From: Betaproteobacteria bacterium SG8_41
Lineage (GTDB): Bacteria; Pseudomonadota; Gammaproteobacteria; Burkholderiales; SG8-41
Direction: 5' to 3'
Assembly: GCA_001303585.1 (NCBI GenBank)
Contig: LJTT01000008.1
Coordinates: 1-48,277, forward strand
Length of the DNA: 48,277 nt
Shown: one piece after another, positions 17,716 to 28,808 of the stretch
How the letters are laid out: every line of letters begins with the position of its first letter
Numbering within the stretch: the stretch's first letter is position 1
Translations under genes and position numbers: made by a program
Notes under the pieces: generated by a model
Told to the model about the DNA's origin: nothing
Seen by the model: only the letters and a program-made list of their open reading frames with translations
Database searches by the model: none

Positions 17716-19389
17716 ATGCCGGCCAATCGACGGAGTTCACTTATCACGCAAGGTGTCGCGCGCTCGCCCAACCGCGCGATGCTGCGGGCTGTTGGATTCG
17801 GCAACGGCGATTTCGACAAGCCCATCGTGGGGGTAGCGAACGGGCACTCGACGATGAACCCGTGCAATGCGGGGATTCAGCCGCTGGTGGACCGCGCCAT
17901 GGCCGCCTTGAAAGAAGCGGGCGCCATGCCCCAGGTGTTCGGCGTACCCACCGTGACCGATGGCATCGGCATGGGCACCGAGGCGATGAAATACTCGCTC
18001 GTCTCGCGCGAGGTCATCGCCGACTGTATCGAGACCGCCGTCAACGGGCAGGCAATGGATGGCGTGCTGGTGTGCGGCGGCTGCGACAAGAACATGCCCG
18101 GAGGCATGATGGCGATGCTGCGCATGAATGTGCCGGCGATCTACGTCTACGCCGGCACCATCAAGCCCGGCAAATGGAAAGGCCAGGATCTGACCGTCAT
18201 CAGCGCGTTCGAGGCCGTCGGCGCTTATGCGGCGGGCAAGATGGGCGAGGAGGATTTCATAGGGATCGAGAAAAACGCGTGCCCGACGGTCGGCGCCTGC
18301 GGCGGCATGTTTACGGCCAACACCATGTCCTCGTCCTTCGAGGCGCTCGGCATGAGCCTGCTAGGCTCCTCGCAGCTCGCCTCGCCCGATCCGGAGAAGG
18401 CCGATTCTGCGGCGGCGTCTGCGCGCGTGCTGGTCGAAGCCGTTCGCAAGAACCTCACGCCGCGCGAAATCGTCACGCGCAAATCGATCGAAAACGCGAT
18501 TGCGCTCGTGATGGCCACGGGGGGCTCCACCAACGCCGTGCTGCACTATCTTGCCATCGCACATGCCGCCGGGGTGAGGTGGACGATCGATGATTTCGAG
18601 CGCGTGCGCAGGAAAGTTCCTGTGTTGTGCGATCTCAAGCCCTCTGGCCGCTACGTGGCCGTGGACTTCCACCGCGCGGGCGGCGTGCCGCAGGTGCTGA
18701 AAATGCTCCTCAATCACGGGTTGCTGCACGGTGATTGCATGACGATCACCGGGCGCACGCTGGCGCAGGAGCTGCGCGAGGTCCCGGACGAGCCGCGCGG
18801 CGACCAGGACGTCATTCGGCCCTGGAGCAAGCCGCTCTATCCCCACGGACATCTCGCGATTCTCAAGGGCAACCTCGCGCCCGAAGGCTGTGTCGCGAAG
18901 ATTACCGGCCTCAAATCGCCCAAGATCACGGGTCCGGCGCGCGTTTTCAATTCCGAGCCGGAATGCATGAAGGCGATCATGGCGCGGAAGATCAAGGCTG
19001 GCGATGTCGTCGTGATCCGCTACGAGGGTCCCAAGGGCGGGCCGGGCATGCAGGAGATGCTCTCCGCGAGCGGTGCGCTGACTGGTCAGGGACTGGGCGC
19101 ATCCGTGGGATTGATCACCGATGGCCGGTTCTCGGGCGGAACCTGGGGCATGGTGGTGGGACACGTCGCTCCGGAGGCGTTCGTTGGCGGCCCGATCGCG
19201 CTCGTCAAGAGCGGCGACTCGATCACGATCGATGCACACAAACGGCTGATCCAGCTCAATGTGCCGGCGAAGGAGCTCGCGGCACGCCGCAAGAAGTGGA
19301 AGCAGCCCAAGCCGCGCTACACCCGCGGCGCCCTCGCCAAGTACATCCGGCTGGTCTCGACGGCAAGCAAAGGCGCAGTTACGGATTGA
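17716..19389 (+). CDS. ilvD: Dihydroxy-acid dehydratase
   Basis: Fe-S enzyme of branched-chain amino-acid and pantothenate synthesis that dehydrates 2,3-dihydroxy-isovalerate and -methylvalerate to the 2-oxo acids; 557 residues. Cluster cysteines are visible as C50 (MNPCN), C123 ([11 protein letters not shown]) and C195 ([12 protein letters not shown]), the pattern of the shorter [2Fe-2S]-type DHADs. The C-terminal [12 protein letters not shown] with the catalytic serine region is present. ATG 17716 has GGAG 7 nt upstream; eight extra codons are possible further upstream. It is followed after 70 nt by the DUF255 gene on the same strand. Confidence 0.97.
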   Translation: MPANRRSSLITQGVARSPNRAMLRAVGFGNGDFDKPIVGVANGHSTMNPCNAGIQPLVDRAMAALKEAGAMPQVFGVPTVTDGIGMGTEAMKYSLVSREVIADCIETAVNGQAMDGVLVCGGCDKNMPGGMMAMLRMNVPAIYVYAGTIKPGKWKGQDLTVISAFEAVGAYAAGKMGEEDFIGIEKNACPTVGACGGMFTANTMSSSFEALGMSLLGSSQLASPDPEKADSAAASARVLVEAVRKNLTPREIVTRKSIENAIALVMATGGSTNAVLHYLAIAHAAGVRWTIDDFERVRRKVPVLCDLKPSGRYVAVDFHRAGGVPQVLKMLLNHGLLHGDCMTITGRTLAQELREVPDEPRGDQDVIRPWSKPLYPHGHLAILKGNLAPEGCVAKITGLKSPKITGPARVFNSEPECMKAIMARKIKAGDVVVIRYEGPKGGPGMQEMLSASGALTGQGLGASVGLITDGRFSGGTWGMVVGHVAPEAFVGGPIALVKSGDSITIDAHKRLIQLNVPAKELAARRKKWKQPKPRYTRGALAKYIRLVSTASKGAVTD

Positions 19390-19459
19390 TCCCGCGCGGC
19401 CAGCCGAACGTTTTGGTCGAGCGCACGCCGATACGCCTCGCGAGTAGGCCATTGCAGCC

Positions 19460-21499
<2,040 letters not shown>

Positions 21500-21550
21500 A
21501 CTTTCTCACGTCGTTTTCTTGTTTTGGCGCGTCGCGACGGCCTCGCGAAA

Positions 21551-21579
21551 TTGACAACCCCGCCGGCCTTGCGGATAAT
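21551..21579 (+). promoter_or_regulatory. Sigma-70 promoter for the kinase operon
   Basis: TTGACA (21551-21556), exactly 17 bp, then GATAAT (21574-21579): a near-consensus sigma-70 promoter and the best in the window. Transcription would start near 21586, leaving a leader of about 225 nt before the histidine kinase that contains two micro-ORFs. Confidence 0.8.
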
Positions 21580-21625
21580 GTTTTCCCGCGCAGCAACAAT
21601 AACTTACCGCAAGACATTTGCCATC

Positions 21626-21730
21626 ATGAACCCACGTGCCCCGGCGAACCACCCGGCACTCGCGCCTGCCGTCCTGCCACCAGGACTGAACGCCGAGCTT
21701 GCCTCTGAGCGGGCCACAGCGGGTATCTGA
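21626..21730 (+). CDS. Micro-ORF 1 in kinase leader (34 aa)
   Basis: A 34-codon Pro/Ala-rich ORF starting ATG 21626 and ending TGA 21728-21730, about 40 nt after the predicted transcription start. Its stop overlaps the next ATG as TGATG. There is no strong ribosome-binding site and no recognisable domain. The coding assignment is uncertain: it could be a leader peptide, a translationally coupled small protein, or chance. Confidence 0.35.
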   Translation: MNPRAPANHPALAPAVLPPGLNAELASERATAGI

Positions 21731-21810
21731 TGGACCTTGAACCCATCGCGGTCCTCAACAGCGCACAAGCACTGCTTGCCGGGCCTGCCATCCCGCCGGC
21801 CTTTAGTTGA
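21730..21810 (+). CDS. Micro-ORF 2 in kinase leader (26 aa)
   Basis: A 26-codon ORF starting at ATG 21730 inside the previous stop (TGATG) and ending TGA 21808-21810, directly abutting the histidine kinase ATG at 21811. It is in the same frame as the kinase and separated from it only by that stop. No domain is recognised. The head-to-tail arrangement suggests reinitiation coupling into the kinase, which itself has no visible Shine-Dalgarno sequence. Confidence 0.35.
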   Translation: MDLEPIAVLNSAQALLAGPAIPPAFS

Positions 21811-23676
21811 ATGAGCGCAGCCGGCCTTACCACCCTCTCGACGGCGCTCAAGCGCCTGACCGCTGCCAAGCCGGTCCCAGGCTGGGTGGTTGCCGCGATT
21901 GCCGTGGTACTGGTCGCCACGCTCGGCTTTCTTTATTACAAGACCCAGGCAACCGGATTGAAGCAGCACAACGAGGTGCTGACGCTCCTGCGCGAGTTGA
22001 AAAAGATCGACGCACGCTGGGATGTCGAAATGTTCCGGGCGCGCGGCGAGTTGCGTGCCGTCGCCGTCCCGGGTGCCGACTATCGCACTACTGTGGCGCG
22101 TATCCAGCAGGAGCTTGCCGCATCGGCAAGCGAAATCGACAGCCCGGTGTTGCGGGATGGACTCCCCGGCCTCAGCAACACGCTCGTTCAGAAAGCCGAT
22201 CTCATAGAGAAATTCAAGAAGGCCAATGCCGCGACCAAACAAGCGCTCGGAGAGGTCATGCGCTCGGAAAAGGAATTTCCGGGGCTGGTGCGCGGTGCGT
22301 GGCAGGATTTCCGGGATCGCGAGCGCCTGGTCGCGGCCGAAAGTGCGGTGGTGCAAGTGCTGTCCCAGGCGCAGCGCTACTACCTGTCGCCAACCAACGC
22401 GCAGCGTAAGAATCTTGAATTGCTGATCGCCGACGTTGAGGCATCGGGATCCCGGCTTCCGCCCGCCCTTAAAGACGGCCTCGCCCGCCTGGAGGGTCAT
22501 GTCCAGCAATTGCTTGGCGCAATGCCCGTCGAGCAGGCGCTTTTCGCCAAGCTGGCGTTCCTCCCGGCGGGACCGCGTGTCGACAGCCTGACCGGTGCGT
22601 TCTCGAGTGAGCTCGCGTCGCAACTCGAATCGCGCGAGCTCTATCGCGTCTATCTTCTCGCCTTTGCGGGCGCGCTCTTGATCCTGATCGGCTACCTGGT
22701 CGCCCGCCTGACGGTGAGCTACCGGCTGCTCAATGCGGCGAATGCGGCCTTGCACGACGCCAATGAGGGACTCGAGCGCCGCGTTGGCGAGCGCACGCAG
22801 GAACTCTCCGATGCCCTCCAGCAATTGAAGGAGTCGGAAATGCAGCTCATACAGACCGAGAAGATGTCCTCGCTCGGCCAGATGGTGGCGGGTGTCGCGC
22901 ACGAGATCAACACGCCGCTCGCGTACGTGAAAAACAGCGTCGGCGTAATGCGGAGCAAGTTACCCGAGCTCACGCAGCTTCTTTACGAGACAACCAAACT
23001 GCTGGCGCTGCTGAGGGCCGGCGCCAGTGATACCAACCGGCTCTCGCAGCAGTTTGCGCTGACGCAGGACCTCATCAGGCAGTTCCGCGAACACCGCGTG
23101 CTGGACGAGCTGCAGGAACTTGTGAAGGACGGCCTGCACGGCATCGAGCAGATTACGGATATCGTCACCAATCTCAGAAACTTCGCGCGCCTTGACCGCA
23201 GCCGTATTGCGACCGTCAATCTCAACGACGGTCTCAACAACACGCTGCTGCTAGCGAAGCACGAGCTGAAGGGCCATACGATAAACAAGCGTTTCACCGA
23301 CCTTCCAGGTGTGACGTGCTCCCCCTCGCAGATCAACCAGGTGTTTCTCAACCTCATCAATAACGCGGCCCAATCTATTGAGGCCGGTCATGGAGTCATC
23401 TCGCTTACGACGCGCCGCGAGGGTCTCGACCACGTTGCGGTAGAAATCGCGGACAACGGTAAAGGAATACCGCCCGAGGTTCTGCCGAAGATTTTCGATC
23501 CGTTTTTCACGACCAAGGCTGTTGGCAAGGGCACCGGGCTCGGGCTTTCCATCGCCTACAAGATCGTCGAACAGCATGGGGGCACGCTCAGCGTGGACTC
23601 CGCGGTTGGAGTGGGCACCAAGTTTACGGTGGTGTTACCGTTGACGCCGCCCACACCCGCCGAACTAGCGGCGTGA
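21811..23676 (+). CDS. Two-TM sensor histidine kinase
   Basis: 621-residue inner-membrane sensor kinase. TM1 is at about 25-43, followed by a helical periplasmic region of roughly 235 residues (a DAHL-type all-helical sensor would fit, from memory) and TM2 at about 281-301. A coiled coil runs over about 310-350. The dimerisation domain holds the phospho-acceptor H364 in [14 protein letters not shown]. The ATPase part shows the N box [14 protein letters not shown]1 [11 protein letters not shown], the F box IFDPFFTTK and G2 [14 protein letters not shown]. All catalytic motifs are intact. No receiver is fused. It is 28 nt upstream of a Ser/Thr kinase carrying receivers, the obvious candidate partner. 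The signal is unknown. Confidence 0.93.
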   Translation: MSAAGLTTLSTALKRLTAAKPVPGWVVAAIAVVLVATLGFLYYKTQATGLKQHNEVLTLLRELKKIDARWDVEMFRARGELRAVAVPGADYRTTVARIQQELAASASEIDSPVLRDGLPGLSNTLVQKADLIEKFKKANAATKQALGEVMRSEKEFPGLVRGAWQDFRDRERLVAAESAVVQVLSQAQRYYLSPTNAQRKNLELLIADVEASGSRLPPALKDGLARLEGHVQQLLGAMPVEQALFAKLAFLPAGPRVDSLTGAFSSELASQLESRELYRVYLLAFAGALLILIGYLVARLTVSYRLLNAANAALHDANEGLERRVGERTQELSDALQQLKESEMQLIQTEKMSSLGQMVAGVAHEINTPLAYVKNSVGVMRSKLPELTQLLYETTKLLALLRAGASDTNRLSQQFALTQDLIRQFREHRVLDELQELVKDGLHGIEQITDIVTNLRNFARLDRSRIATVNLNDGLNNTLLLAKHELKGHTINKRFTDLPGVTCSPSQINQVFLNLINNAAQSIEAGHGVISLTTRREGLDHVAVEIADNGKGIPPEVLPKIFDPFFTTKAVGKGTGLGLSIAYKIVEQHGGTLSVDSAVGVGTKFTVVLPLTPPTPAELAA

Positions 23677-23704
23677 TCGGATTGGGCGCCCGCGCAAAAG
23701 AACA

Positions 23705-25609
23705 ATGAACATTCCGATTACGATCGGCAAATACCAGGTGCAGGGCGTGCTCGGCCAGGGAGGCATGGGCACGGTCTACAAGGCGTTCGATCCGCAGATC
23801 CAGCGTACCGTCGCCATCAAGACCGTTCTCAAGTCATCCATGGATGCGGCCGACCTACAGTACGCGCTTACCCGCTTCCGGCACGAAGCGCAGGCTGTTG
23901 GCCGCCTCAACCATTCGCGCATTGCTGCCATCTACGATTACGGCGAAGAAATAGAAATCGCCTATATCGTCATGGAGATCGTGAGCGGGAAGTCCCTGTT
24001 CCAGCACATGCAAAGCAGCGCGCGCTTCGATTTACGGGAGATCGGGGAGATCATACGTCAGCTCCTCGACGGGCTCTCCTACGCGCACGCCCAGGGCGTT
24101 ATCCACCGGGACATCAAGCCCTCGAACGTTCTCGTCACTGACGAAGGCAGAATCAAGCTCACCGATTTCGGTATCGCGCGGCTCGATACGTCGAAGCTCA
24201 CCAACGTGGGCGAAGTAATGGGCTCGCCCGGTTACATGTCGCCCGAGCAGTTTCTTGGAACGGAGGTCGATGCACGCAGCGATCTCTACTCCGTGGGGAT
24301 CATCGCCTATGAGCTGCTCACGGGCAAAAGACCCTTCACGGGAAGCGACGCCGAGGTCATGCGGCAGGTGCTCAATGATCAGCCCGCCAATCCCTCACAG
24401 GACAACCCGAAAATCTCGGCCCAGCTCGACTGGGCGCTGCAGAAAGTCCTGGCCAAGAAGCGCGACGACCGCTTTCAGAGCGCAAAGGAATTCTCCGAGG
24501 CGTTCATAAAGGGCATCGAGGCGAGCATCCGTCACAACGCCCCGAAAGGCGCGCCGTCCTCCATCTCGGAAGCGACGACCCAGAAAATGGATAAGGCGTT
24601 GGTGCAGGCCGCCCGCGCGCTGGCTGGCGCACCACCCGCGACGAGCGACACCTCTCGCGCGGCAGCAGCGCCCGCCGCCGTGCCGGCCGCACCCGCAAGA
24701 AAAGCGCGCATCCTGTTCGTGGATGACGAGGAGCGCATACTGAACGCTTTGCGTTCAATCTTCCGGCGCGACTACCACGTATTCACCGCCGCAAACGGCG
24801 CGGAGGCCCTGGAGTTCGTCACGAAGTTTAAGCCGCAGGTCGTGGTGAGCGACCAGCGCATGCGCGAGATGACGGGCATCGAGCTCCTGCGCCAGGTGCG
24901 GGAGATTTCGCCCAATTCGGTACGCATGCTGCTCACCGGATACTCCGATCTTGCCGCCATTGTGGGCTCCATCAACGATGGCGAGGTATTCCGCTATATC
25001 AGCAAACCCTGGGACAACGACGACATCCAGCGAATCGTGGCCGAGGCGGTGGCGGTCGCTCTCGAGCTCGGTGATGTGCGTGCTGCCCCGGGCATCGTCC
25101 CGGATCCCATGAAGGCGGGCATTCTGGTGATCGAGGACGAGCGGGATGCGTATCGCGCCGCTGAAGAGATGTTCGGCAGGTTCTGTCCCGTCGTATCGGC
25201 GCGCAACCTTGATGAAGCCTTCAACGTGTTGCAGCGGCAGGAAATTGCATTGATCCTGGCCGGTGTCGAGAAAGGTGATGACGAGATCACCACCGCGCTG
25301 AAACTGCTCAAACAGGTGCACCCGGAGATTCTGGTGATTGCCCTGGTCAAGGCGTCGGACTCCGAGCTGGTGATCGAGCTTATCAACGAGGCGCAGGTAT
25401 TCCGCCTCCTCAACCGGCCCCTTGACCGGGCATTGCTAAAGCAGCACGTACAGTCGGCCTTGACGCGCTACCAGGCCTACAAGCAGACGCCGCAGCTGCT
25501 TCACCAGCACCGCGTCGCGCCCGCCCATCACGCGGATGAGTCGACCACGCGGCGCATGCTCGAGCGCATGCGTTCGCTCAAGAACTGGCTTGGTTCGGAC
25601 GCAAGGTAG
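23705..25609 (+). CDS. Ser/Thr protein kinase fused to two receiver domains
   Basis: 634-residue hybrid. The N-terminal eukaryotic-like (Hanks) kinase, about 8-270, is complete: GQGGMGTV P-loop at 17-24, K39 in AIK, H134-R-D136 with IKPSN, D154-FG, then GSPGYMSPEQ and DLYSVG. An Ala/Pro-rich linker (about 300-333) leads to a receiver at about 335-455 with acidic pair D340-D341, phospho-acceptor D383 (SDQRM) and SKPWD lysine motif, resembling RpfG-type receivers. A second receiver-like domain (about 470-595) keeps IEDERD, but Gly520 replaces the acceptor Asp. No TM or DNA-binding domain is present. The histidine kinase 28 nt upstream probably phosphorylates D383; kinase targets are unknown. 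Confidence 0.93.
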   Translation: MNIPITIGKYQVQGVLGQGGMGTVYKAFDPQIQRTVAIKTVLKSSMDAADLQYALTRFRHEAQAVGRLNHSRIAAIYDYGEEIEIAYIVMEIVSGKSLFQHMQSSARFDLREIGEIIRQLLDGLSYAHAQGVIHRDIKPSNVLVTDEGRIKLTDFGIARLDTSKLTNVGEVMGSPGYMSPEQFLGTEVDARSDLYSVGIIAYELLTGKRPFTGSDAEVMRQVLNDQPANPSQDNPKISAQLDWALQKVLAKKRDDRFQSAKEFSEAFIKGIEASIRHNAPKGAPSSISEATTQKMDKALVQAARALAGAPPATSDTSRAAAAPAAVPAAPARKARILFVDDEERILNALRSIFRRDYHVFTAANGAEALEFVTKFKPQVVVSDQRMREMTGIELLRQVREISPNSVRMLLTGYSDLAAIVGSINDGEVFRYISKPWDNDDIQRIVAEAVAVALELGDVRAAPGIVPDPMKAGILVIEDERDAYRAAEEMFGRFCPVVSARNLDEAFNVLQRQEIALILAGVEKGDDEITTALKLLKQVHPEILVIALVKASDSELVIELINEAQVFRLLNRPLDRALLKQHVQSALTRYQAYKQTPQLLHQHRVAPAHHADESTTRRMLERMRSLKNWLGSDAR

Positions 25610-25625
25610 ACGCCCGGGGGGCGCG

Positions 25626-26522
25626 TTACACCCAATCACGCGCCACCAGGAAGTCGCGGTAAAGCGCCTCTTCCGGACTGCCTGGCTCCGGCCGCCAGTC
25701 GTAGCGCCAGATGACGCGTGGCGGCAGCGACATCAGTATCGATTCCGTGCGCCCGCCCGATTGCAGCCCGAAGAGCGTCCCGCGGTCATACACCAGATTG
25801 AATTCGACGTATCGTCCGCGACGATATAGCTGGAATTCGCGCTCGCGCTCGCCGTACGGCAGGTCCTTGCGGCGCTCCGCGATCGGCAGATAGGCCGGCA
25901 GGAAGTGCTCCGCCACACTCCGGGTCAGGGCGAAGCAAGTCTCGAAATCAGGTTCATTGAGGTCGTCGAAGAATATGCCGCCAATCCCTCTCGGCTCACC
26001 CCTGTGCTTCAGAAAGAAATACTCGTCGCACCATTGCTTGAACCGCCGATGGTAGCCCTCGCCAAATGGCGCAAGCGCATCACGGCAGCAGCGGTGAAAG
26101 TGGCGCGCGTCCTCGGCGAACCCATAATAGGGCGTGAGATCCATCCCGCCGCCAAACCACCACACAGGCTGGTCAGACGGTTTCTCGGCCACGAAAAAGC
26201 GCGTGTTCATGTGCACCGTTGGCACATTCGGATTATTTGGGTGCAGGACCAGCGAGACGCCCATCGCCTCGAATGAACGGCCGGCGAGCTCAGGCCGGTT
26301 GGCCGTAGCCGACGGCGGAAGGCCTTTGCCGTAAACGTGCGAGAAGTTGACACCGCCGCGCTCGAAGACGACACCCTGCTCGAGCAGCCGCGTGATGCCG
26401 CCGCCACCTTCGGGCCGGTTCCACTCGTCGCGCAGTAGCGGCTTGCCCTCGAGCATGGCGAGCCGGTTGACAATCGTTTCCTGAAGTCCGACGAAGAACT
26501 GCCTGACGCGGGCCGTATCCAC
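25626..26522 (-). CDS. hemF: Oxygen-dependent coproporphyrinogen III oxidase
   Basis: Aerobic haem-synthesis enzyme that decarboxylates coproporphyrinogen III to protoporphyrinogen IX; 298 residues from GTG 26522. Family hallmarks are [65 protein letters not shown], and the C-terminal [21 protein letters not shown] 26522 is chosen because it gives the family start ([13 protein letters not shown]) and lies 16 nt after the upstream VOC gene stop; a longer open frame overlaps that gene and has no homology. It converges on the Ser/Thr kinase gene with 16 nt between stops. Confidence 0.96.
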   Translation of the reverse strand: MDTARVRQFFVGLQETIVNRLAMLEGKPLLRDEWNRPEGGGGITRLLEQGVVFERGGVNFSHVYGKGLPPSATANRPELAGRSFEAMGVSLVLHPNNPNVPTVHMNTRFFVAEKPSDQPVWWFGGGMDLTPYYGFAEDARHFHRCCRDALAPFGEGYHRRFKQWCDEYFFLKHRGEPRGIGGIFFDDLNEPDFETCFALTRSVAEHFLPAYLPIAERRKDLPYGEREREFQLYRRGRYVEFNLVYDRGTLFGLQSGGRTESILMSLPPRVIWRYDWRPEPGSPEEALYRDFLVARDWV

Positions 26523-26538
26523 GAGAACCGCCGCGCGG

Positions 26539-27393
26539 CTAGCCCGCGAACACGTCGCGGTCACGCACGTAATCGCGTTGCGACTGCGCGGGATTGCGGT
26601 TGACGAACGCGCGCCCCCACATCGGATGCCCGAGGCTGCGCACTTCGTGCTCGATCTCGAACAGCTTCGCGCCGGTGGCCGGGTCCACGATTTGCCGGAA
26701 GCGATACTGATGCGCGTCACTCTCCTCCGAGACCAGGCCGCGCTGCGCCAGTTGCCGATGCGGGGAGGAAAAATCGGCGATATAGATTGCAACGTGATGC
26801 CCGTCGTAGGCGGCAATCGGCTTGGAAGACTCGCGAAAGATCAGTGACTGCGACGGCCCGACCGCGACGCTTGCTGCTGTGCCTCCATCGATCAGGCTTG
26901 CCGGCGCCGCGAGCACCTCCCGGTAAAAGCGCGAAATCCCAGCGGCAACGCCGGGGCCGACCGTGAATTCGACATAAGGCAGTCCCAGCGTCATGTCGCC
27001 GAAACGTGGCGCTGGCGCGTAACAGTGCAGCCGGTTACCCCACGGACAGGTCGCCACCACGCAATCGCTGCGGTCCTCGAACGCAAAGCGCGTTCCGGCC
27101 AGCTTTGCGCTCACGGCCGCGAGCCTCGTCCGCAAGGATTTGAGGTCGGGAACCACGACCCCGACATGGCCACGCAGCACCTGCGTCCCCCGGCTCGGCA
27201 GATGAAATTGCTGACGGCCCACGTTTGCCCACATGTTCTCATCGCCGACCTGCATGTAAGGATCGCGGGTGAAACCCATTCCGACGATGTAGAACAGCAT
27301 CGCCAGACGCTGATCGGGCACCGTTACATTCACATGCTCGAGCGCGACGATGTTGCCGAGATCGTCCTGGGTGCGGTCAAACTGCTCTGCCAT
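26539..27393 (-). CDS. Two-domain VOC family protein
   Basis: 284-residue protein of the vicinal-oxygen-chelate (glyoxalase/dioxygenase) superfamily, with two tandem modules. The first starts at [24 protein letters not shown] and the second at about residue 140 ([22 protein letters not shown]). Metal-ligand candidates (H20, E143, H201 and related residues) can be pointed to but not confirmed by eye. No specific reaction is assigned. It lies between purD (24 nt) and hemF (16 nt), within a tight minus-strand run. The C-terminal region ([15 protein letters not shown]) is distinctive and may define a subfamily. Confidence 0.82.
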   Translation of the reverse strand: MAEQFDRTQDDLGNIVALEHVNVTVPDQRLAMLFYIVGMGFTRDPYMQVGDENMWANVGRQQFHLPSRGTQVLRGHVGVVVPDLKSLRTRLAAVSAKLAGTRFAFEDRSDCVVATCPWGNRLHCYAPAPRFGDMTLGLPYVEFTVGPGVAAGISRFYREVLAAPASLIDGGTAASVAVGPSQSLIFRESSKPIAAYDGHHVAIYIADFSSPHRQLAQRGLVSEESDAHQYRFRQIVDPATGAKLFEIEHEVRSLGHPMWGRAFVNRNPAQSQRDYVRDRDVFAG

Positions 27394-27417
27394 GGCCCGT
27401 TCTCCCTCAAGACTCGA

Positions 27418-28695
27418 TCAGCGCACGCCGCCGGACAGTGCCCGATGTCCAATGTCACGGCGATACTGCATGCCCTCGAAGCGCACCTGCTCTGCGATCT
27501 CATAGGCGCGACGTCGCGCGGCGCGAACGTTCGATCCGAGCGCGGTCACGCACAGTACCCGGCCGCCGTTGGTGACGATGTCTGCGCCATTCAGCGCCGT
27601 GCCGGCATGGAATATGTGATAGTCGTCCTGGGGCGCGGGCAGGCCGCGAATCGCGTCACCCTTGCGCGGTGCTTCGGGATACCCGTGGGCTGCCAACACG
27701 ACACCCAGCGCCACTCGCGTGTCCCACTCGGCCTCGGCCCGATCCAGCGTGCCCGCGAGCGCGTGCTCGATCATTCCAACGAGGTCACTTTTCAGCCGCA
27801 TGATGATCGGCTGCGTCTCGGGGTCGCCCATGCGGCAGTTGAACTCCAGCACTCGCAGCGTACCATCGCGGGAGATCATGAGCCCGGCGTAGAGGAAACC
27901 GACGTAAGGCGTGCCCTCCCGCTGCATGCCCGAGAGCGCAGGCTGGATCACCTCGCGCATCGCCTTTGCGTGGACGGCTGGCGTCACCACAGGTGCCGGG
28001 GAATAAGCGCCCATGCCACCTGTGTTGGGACCGCAGTCACCGTCGAGCAGGCGCTTGTGATCCTGACTGGTCGCGAGTGGCAATGCGTGTCGGCCATCGC
28101 ATAGCGCGATGAAACTCGCTTCCTCGCCGTCGAGATACTCTTCGATGACGATCCGGCTTCCGGACGCGCCCAATCTGCGCTCCGTCAGCATCAGGTCAAC
28201 GGCAGAGTGCGCTTCGTCTGCGCTCATGGCGACGACCACGCCTTTGCCGGCGGCGAGTCCGTCAGCCTTGATTACAATAGGGGCCCGATGCTCCTCCAGG
28301 TACGCGTGCGCAGGCGCAGCGGCTTCGAAAACCGCGTACTGCGCGGTGGGAATTCCGTAGCGCGCCATGAAACTCTTGGCGTACTCCTTGGAACTCTCGA
28401 GCCGGGCAGCGCTTTGCTTCGGCCCGAAGATCTTGAGCCCGGCAGCCTGGAATGCATCTACCACTCCTTCGGCAAGGGGCGCCTCGGGGCCAACGACGGT
28501 AAACGCGACGCCCTCTTTCTGCGCAAAGTCGATCAGTTCCGGGGGCGCCGTGATAGGAACATTGACCAAGCCGTCCTCGCGCGCAGTGCCGGCATTGCCG
28601 GGCGCCACAAACACGCGGGAAATGCGGGGCGAGCGCGCCAGCTTCCACGCGAGCGCGTGCTCTCTGCCGCCTGCTCCTATGACGAGAAGCTTCAT
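27418..28695 (-). CDS. purD: Phosphoribosylamine-glycine ligase (GARS)
   Basis: ATP-grasp enzyme of de novo purine synthesis that joins phosphoribosylamine and glycine to give GAR; 425 residues, the family length. The N-terminus MKLLVIGAGGREHALAWKL is unmistakable. PIVIKADGLAAGKGVVVA (ATP-grasp), the GCVGPNTGGMGAYSPAP-like segment (here DGDCGPNTGGMGAYSPAP) and LEFNCRMGDPETQ (metal-binding Glu/Asn) follow. ATG 28695. It lies downstream of purH, with an inverted heptamer-repeat block in the gap. Confidence 0.97.
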   Translation of the reverse strand: MKLLVIGAGGREHALAWKLARSPRISRVFVAPGNAGTAREDGLVNVPITAPPELIDFAQKEGVAFTVVGPEAPLAEGVVDAFQAAGLKIFGPKQSAARLESSKEYAKSFMARYGIPTAQYAVFEAAAPAHAYLEEHRAPIVIKADGLAAGKGVVVAMSADEAHSAVDLMLTERRLGASGSRIVIEEYLDGEEASFIALCDGRHALPLATSQDHKRLLDGDCGPNTGGMGAYSPAPVVTPAVHAKAMREVIQPALSGMQREGTPYVGFLYAGLMISRDGTLRVLEFNCRMGDPETQPIIMRLKSDLVGMIEHALAGTLDRAEAEWDTRVALGVVLAAHGYPEAPRKGDAIRGLPAPQDDYHIFHAGTALNGADIVTNGGRVLCVTALGSNVRAARRRAYEIAEQVRFEGMQYRRDIGHRALSGGVR

Positions 28696-28703
28696 AACGG
28701 CCC

Positions 28704-28793
28704 TGAGCGGTGACCGGTGACCGATGACCGGTTAGGCGTACGTAGTGCTGCGGACGTAGCGTTATTGGTCACGGGCGACTGGTCACTGGTTAG
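28704..28793. repeat. Inverted heptamer arrays between purH and purD
   Basis: The left arm reads as 7-bp units on the plus strand: GTGACCG (28710), GTGACCG (28717), ATGACCG (28724), then GTTAG. The right arm (28762-28793) reads the same consensus on the minus strand: CTAACCA, GTGACCA, GTCGCCC, GTGACCA. The arms are separated by about 26 bp and could form a long imperfect hairpin. There is no T-run, so it is not a standard terminator. Function is unknown. Confidence 0.65.
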
Positions 28794-28808
28794 TGCGCTT
28801 CGGCCGGC

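Noticed and set aside
21730..21810. In-frame TGA before the histidine kinase as selenocysteine or recoding
   Set aside because: The next codon is an ATG that gives a good kinase N-terminus, and no SECIS-like structure is evident. Reinitiation is simpler.
21604..22902. 432-codon minus-strand frame opposite the histidine kinase sensor region
   Set aside because: It is a shadow of the kinase; low-information sequence that also crosses the strong plus-strand promoter and leader.
25610..25625. GC-rich CGCCCGGGGGGCG between the Ser/Thr kinase and hemF stops as a bidirectional terminator
   Set aside because: The stem is short and no T-tract follows on either strand.
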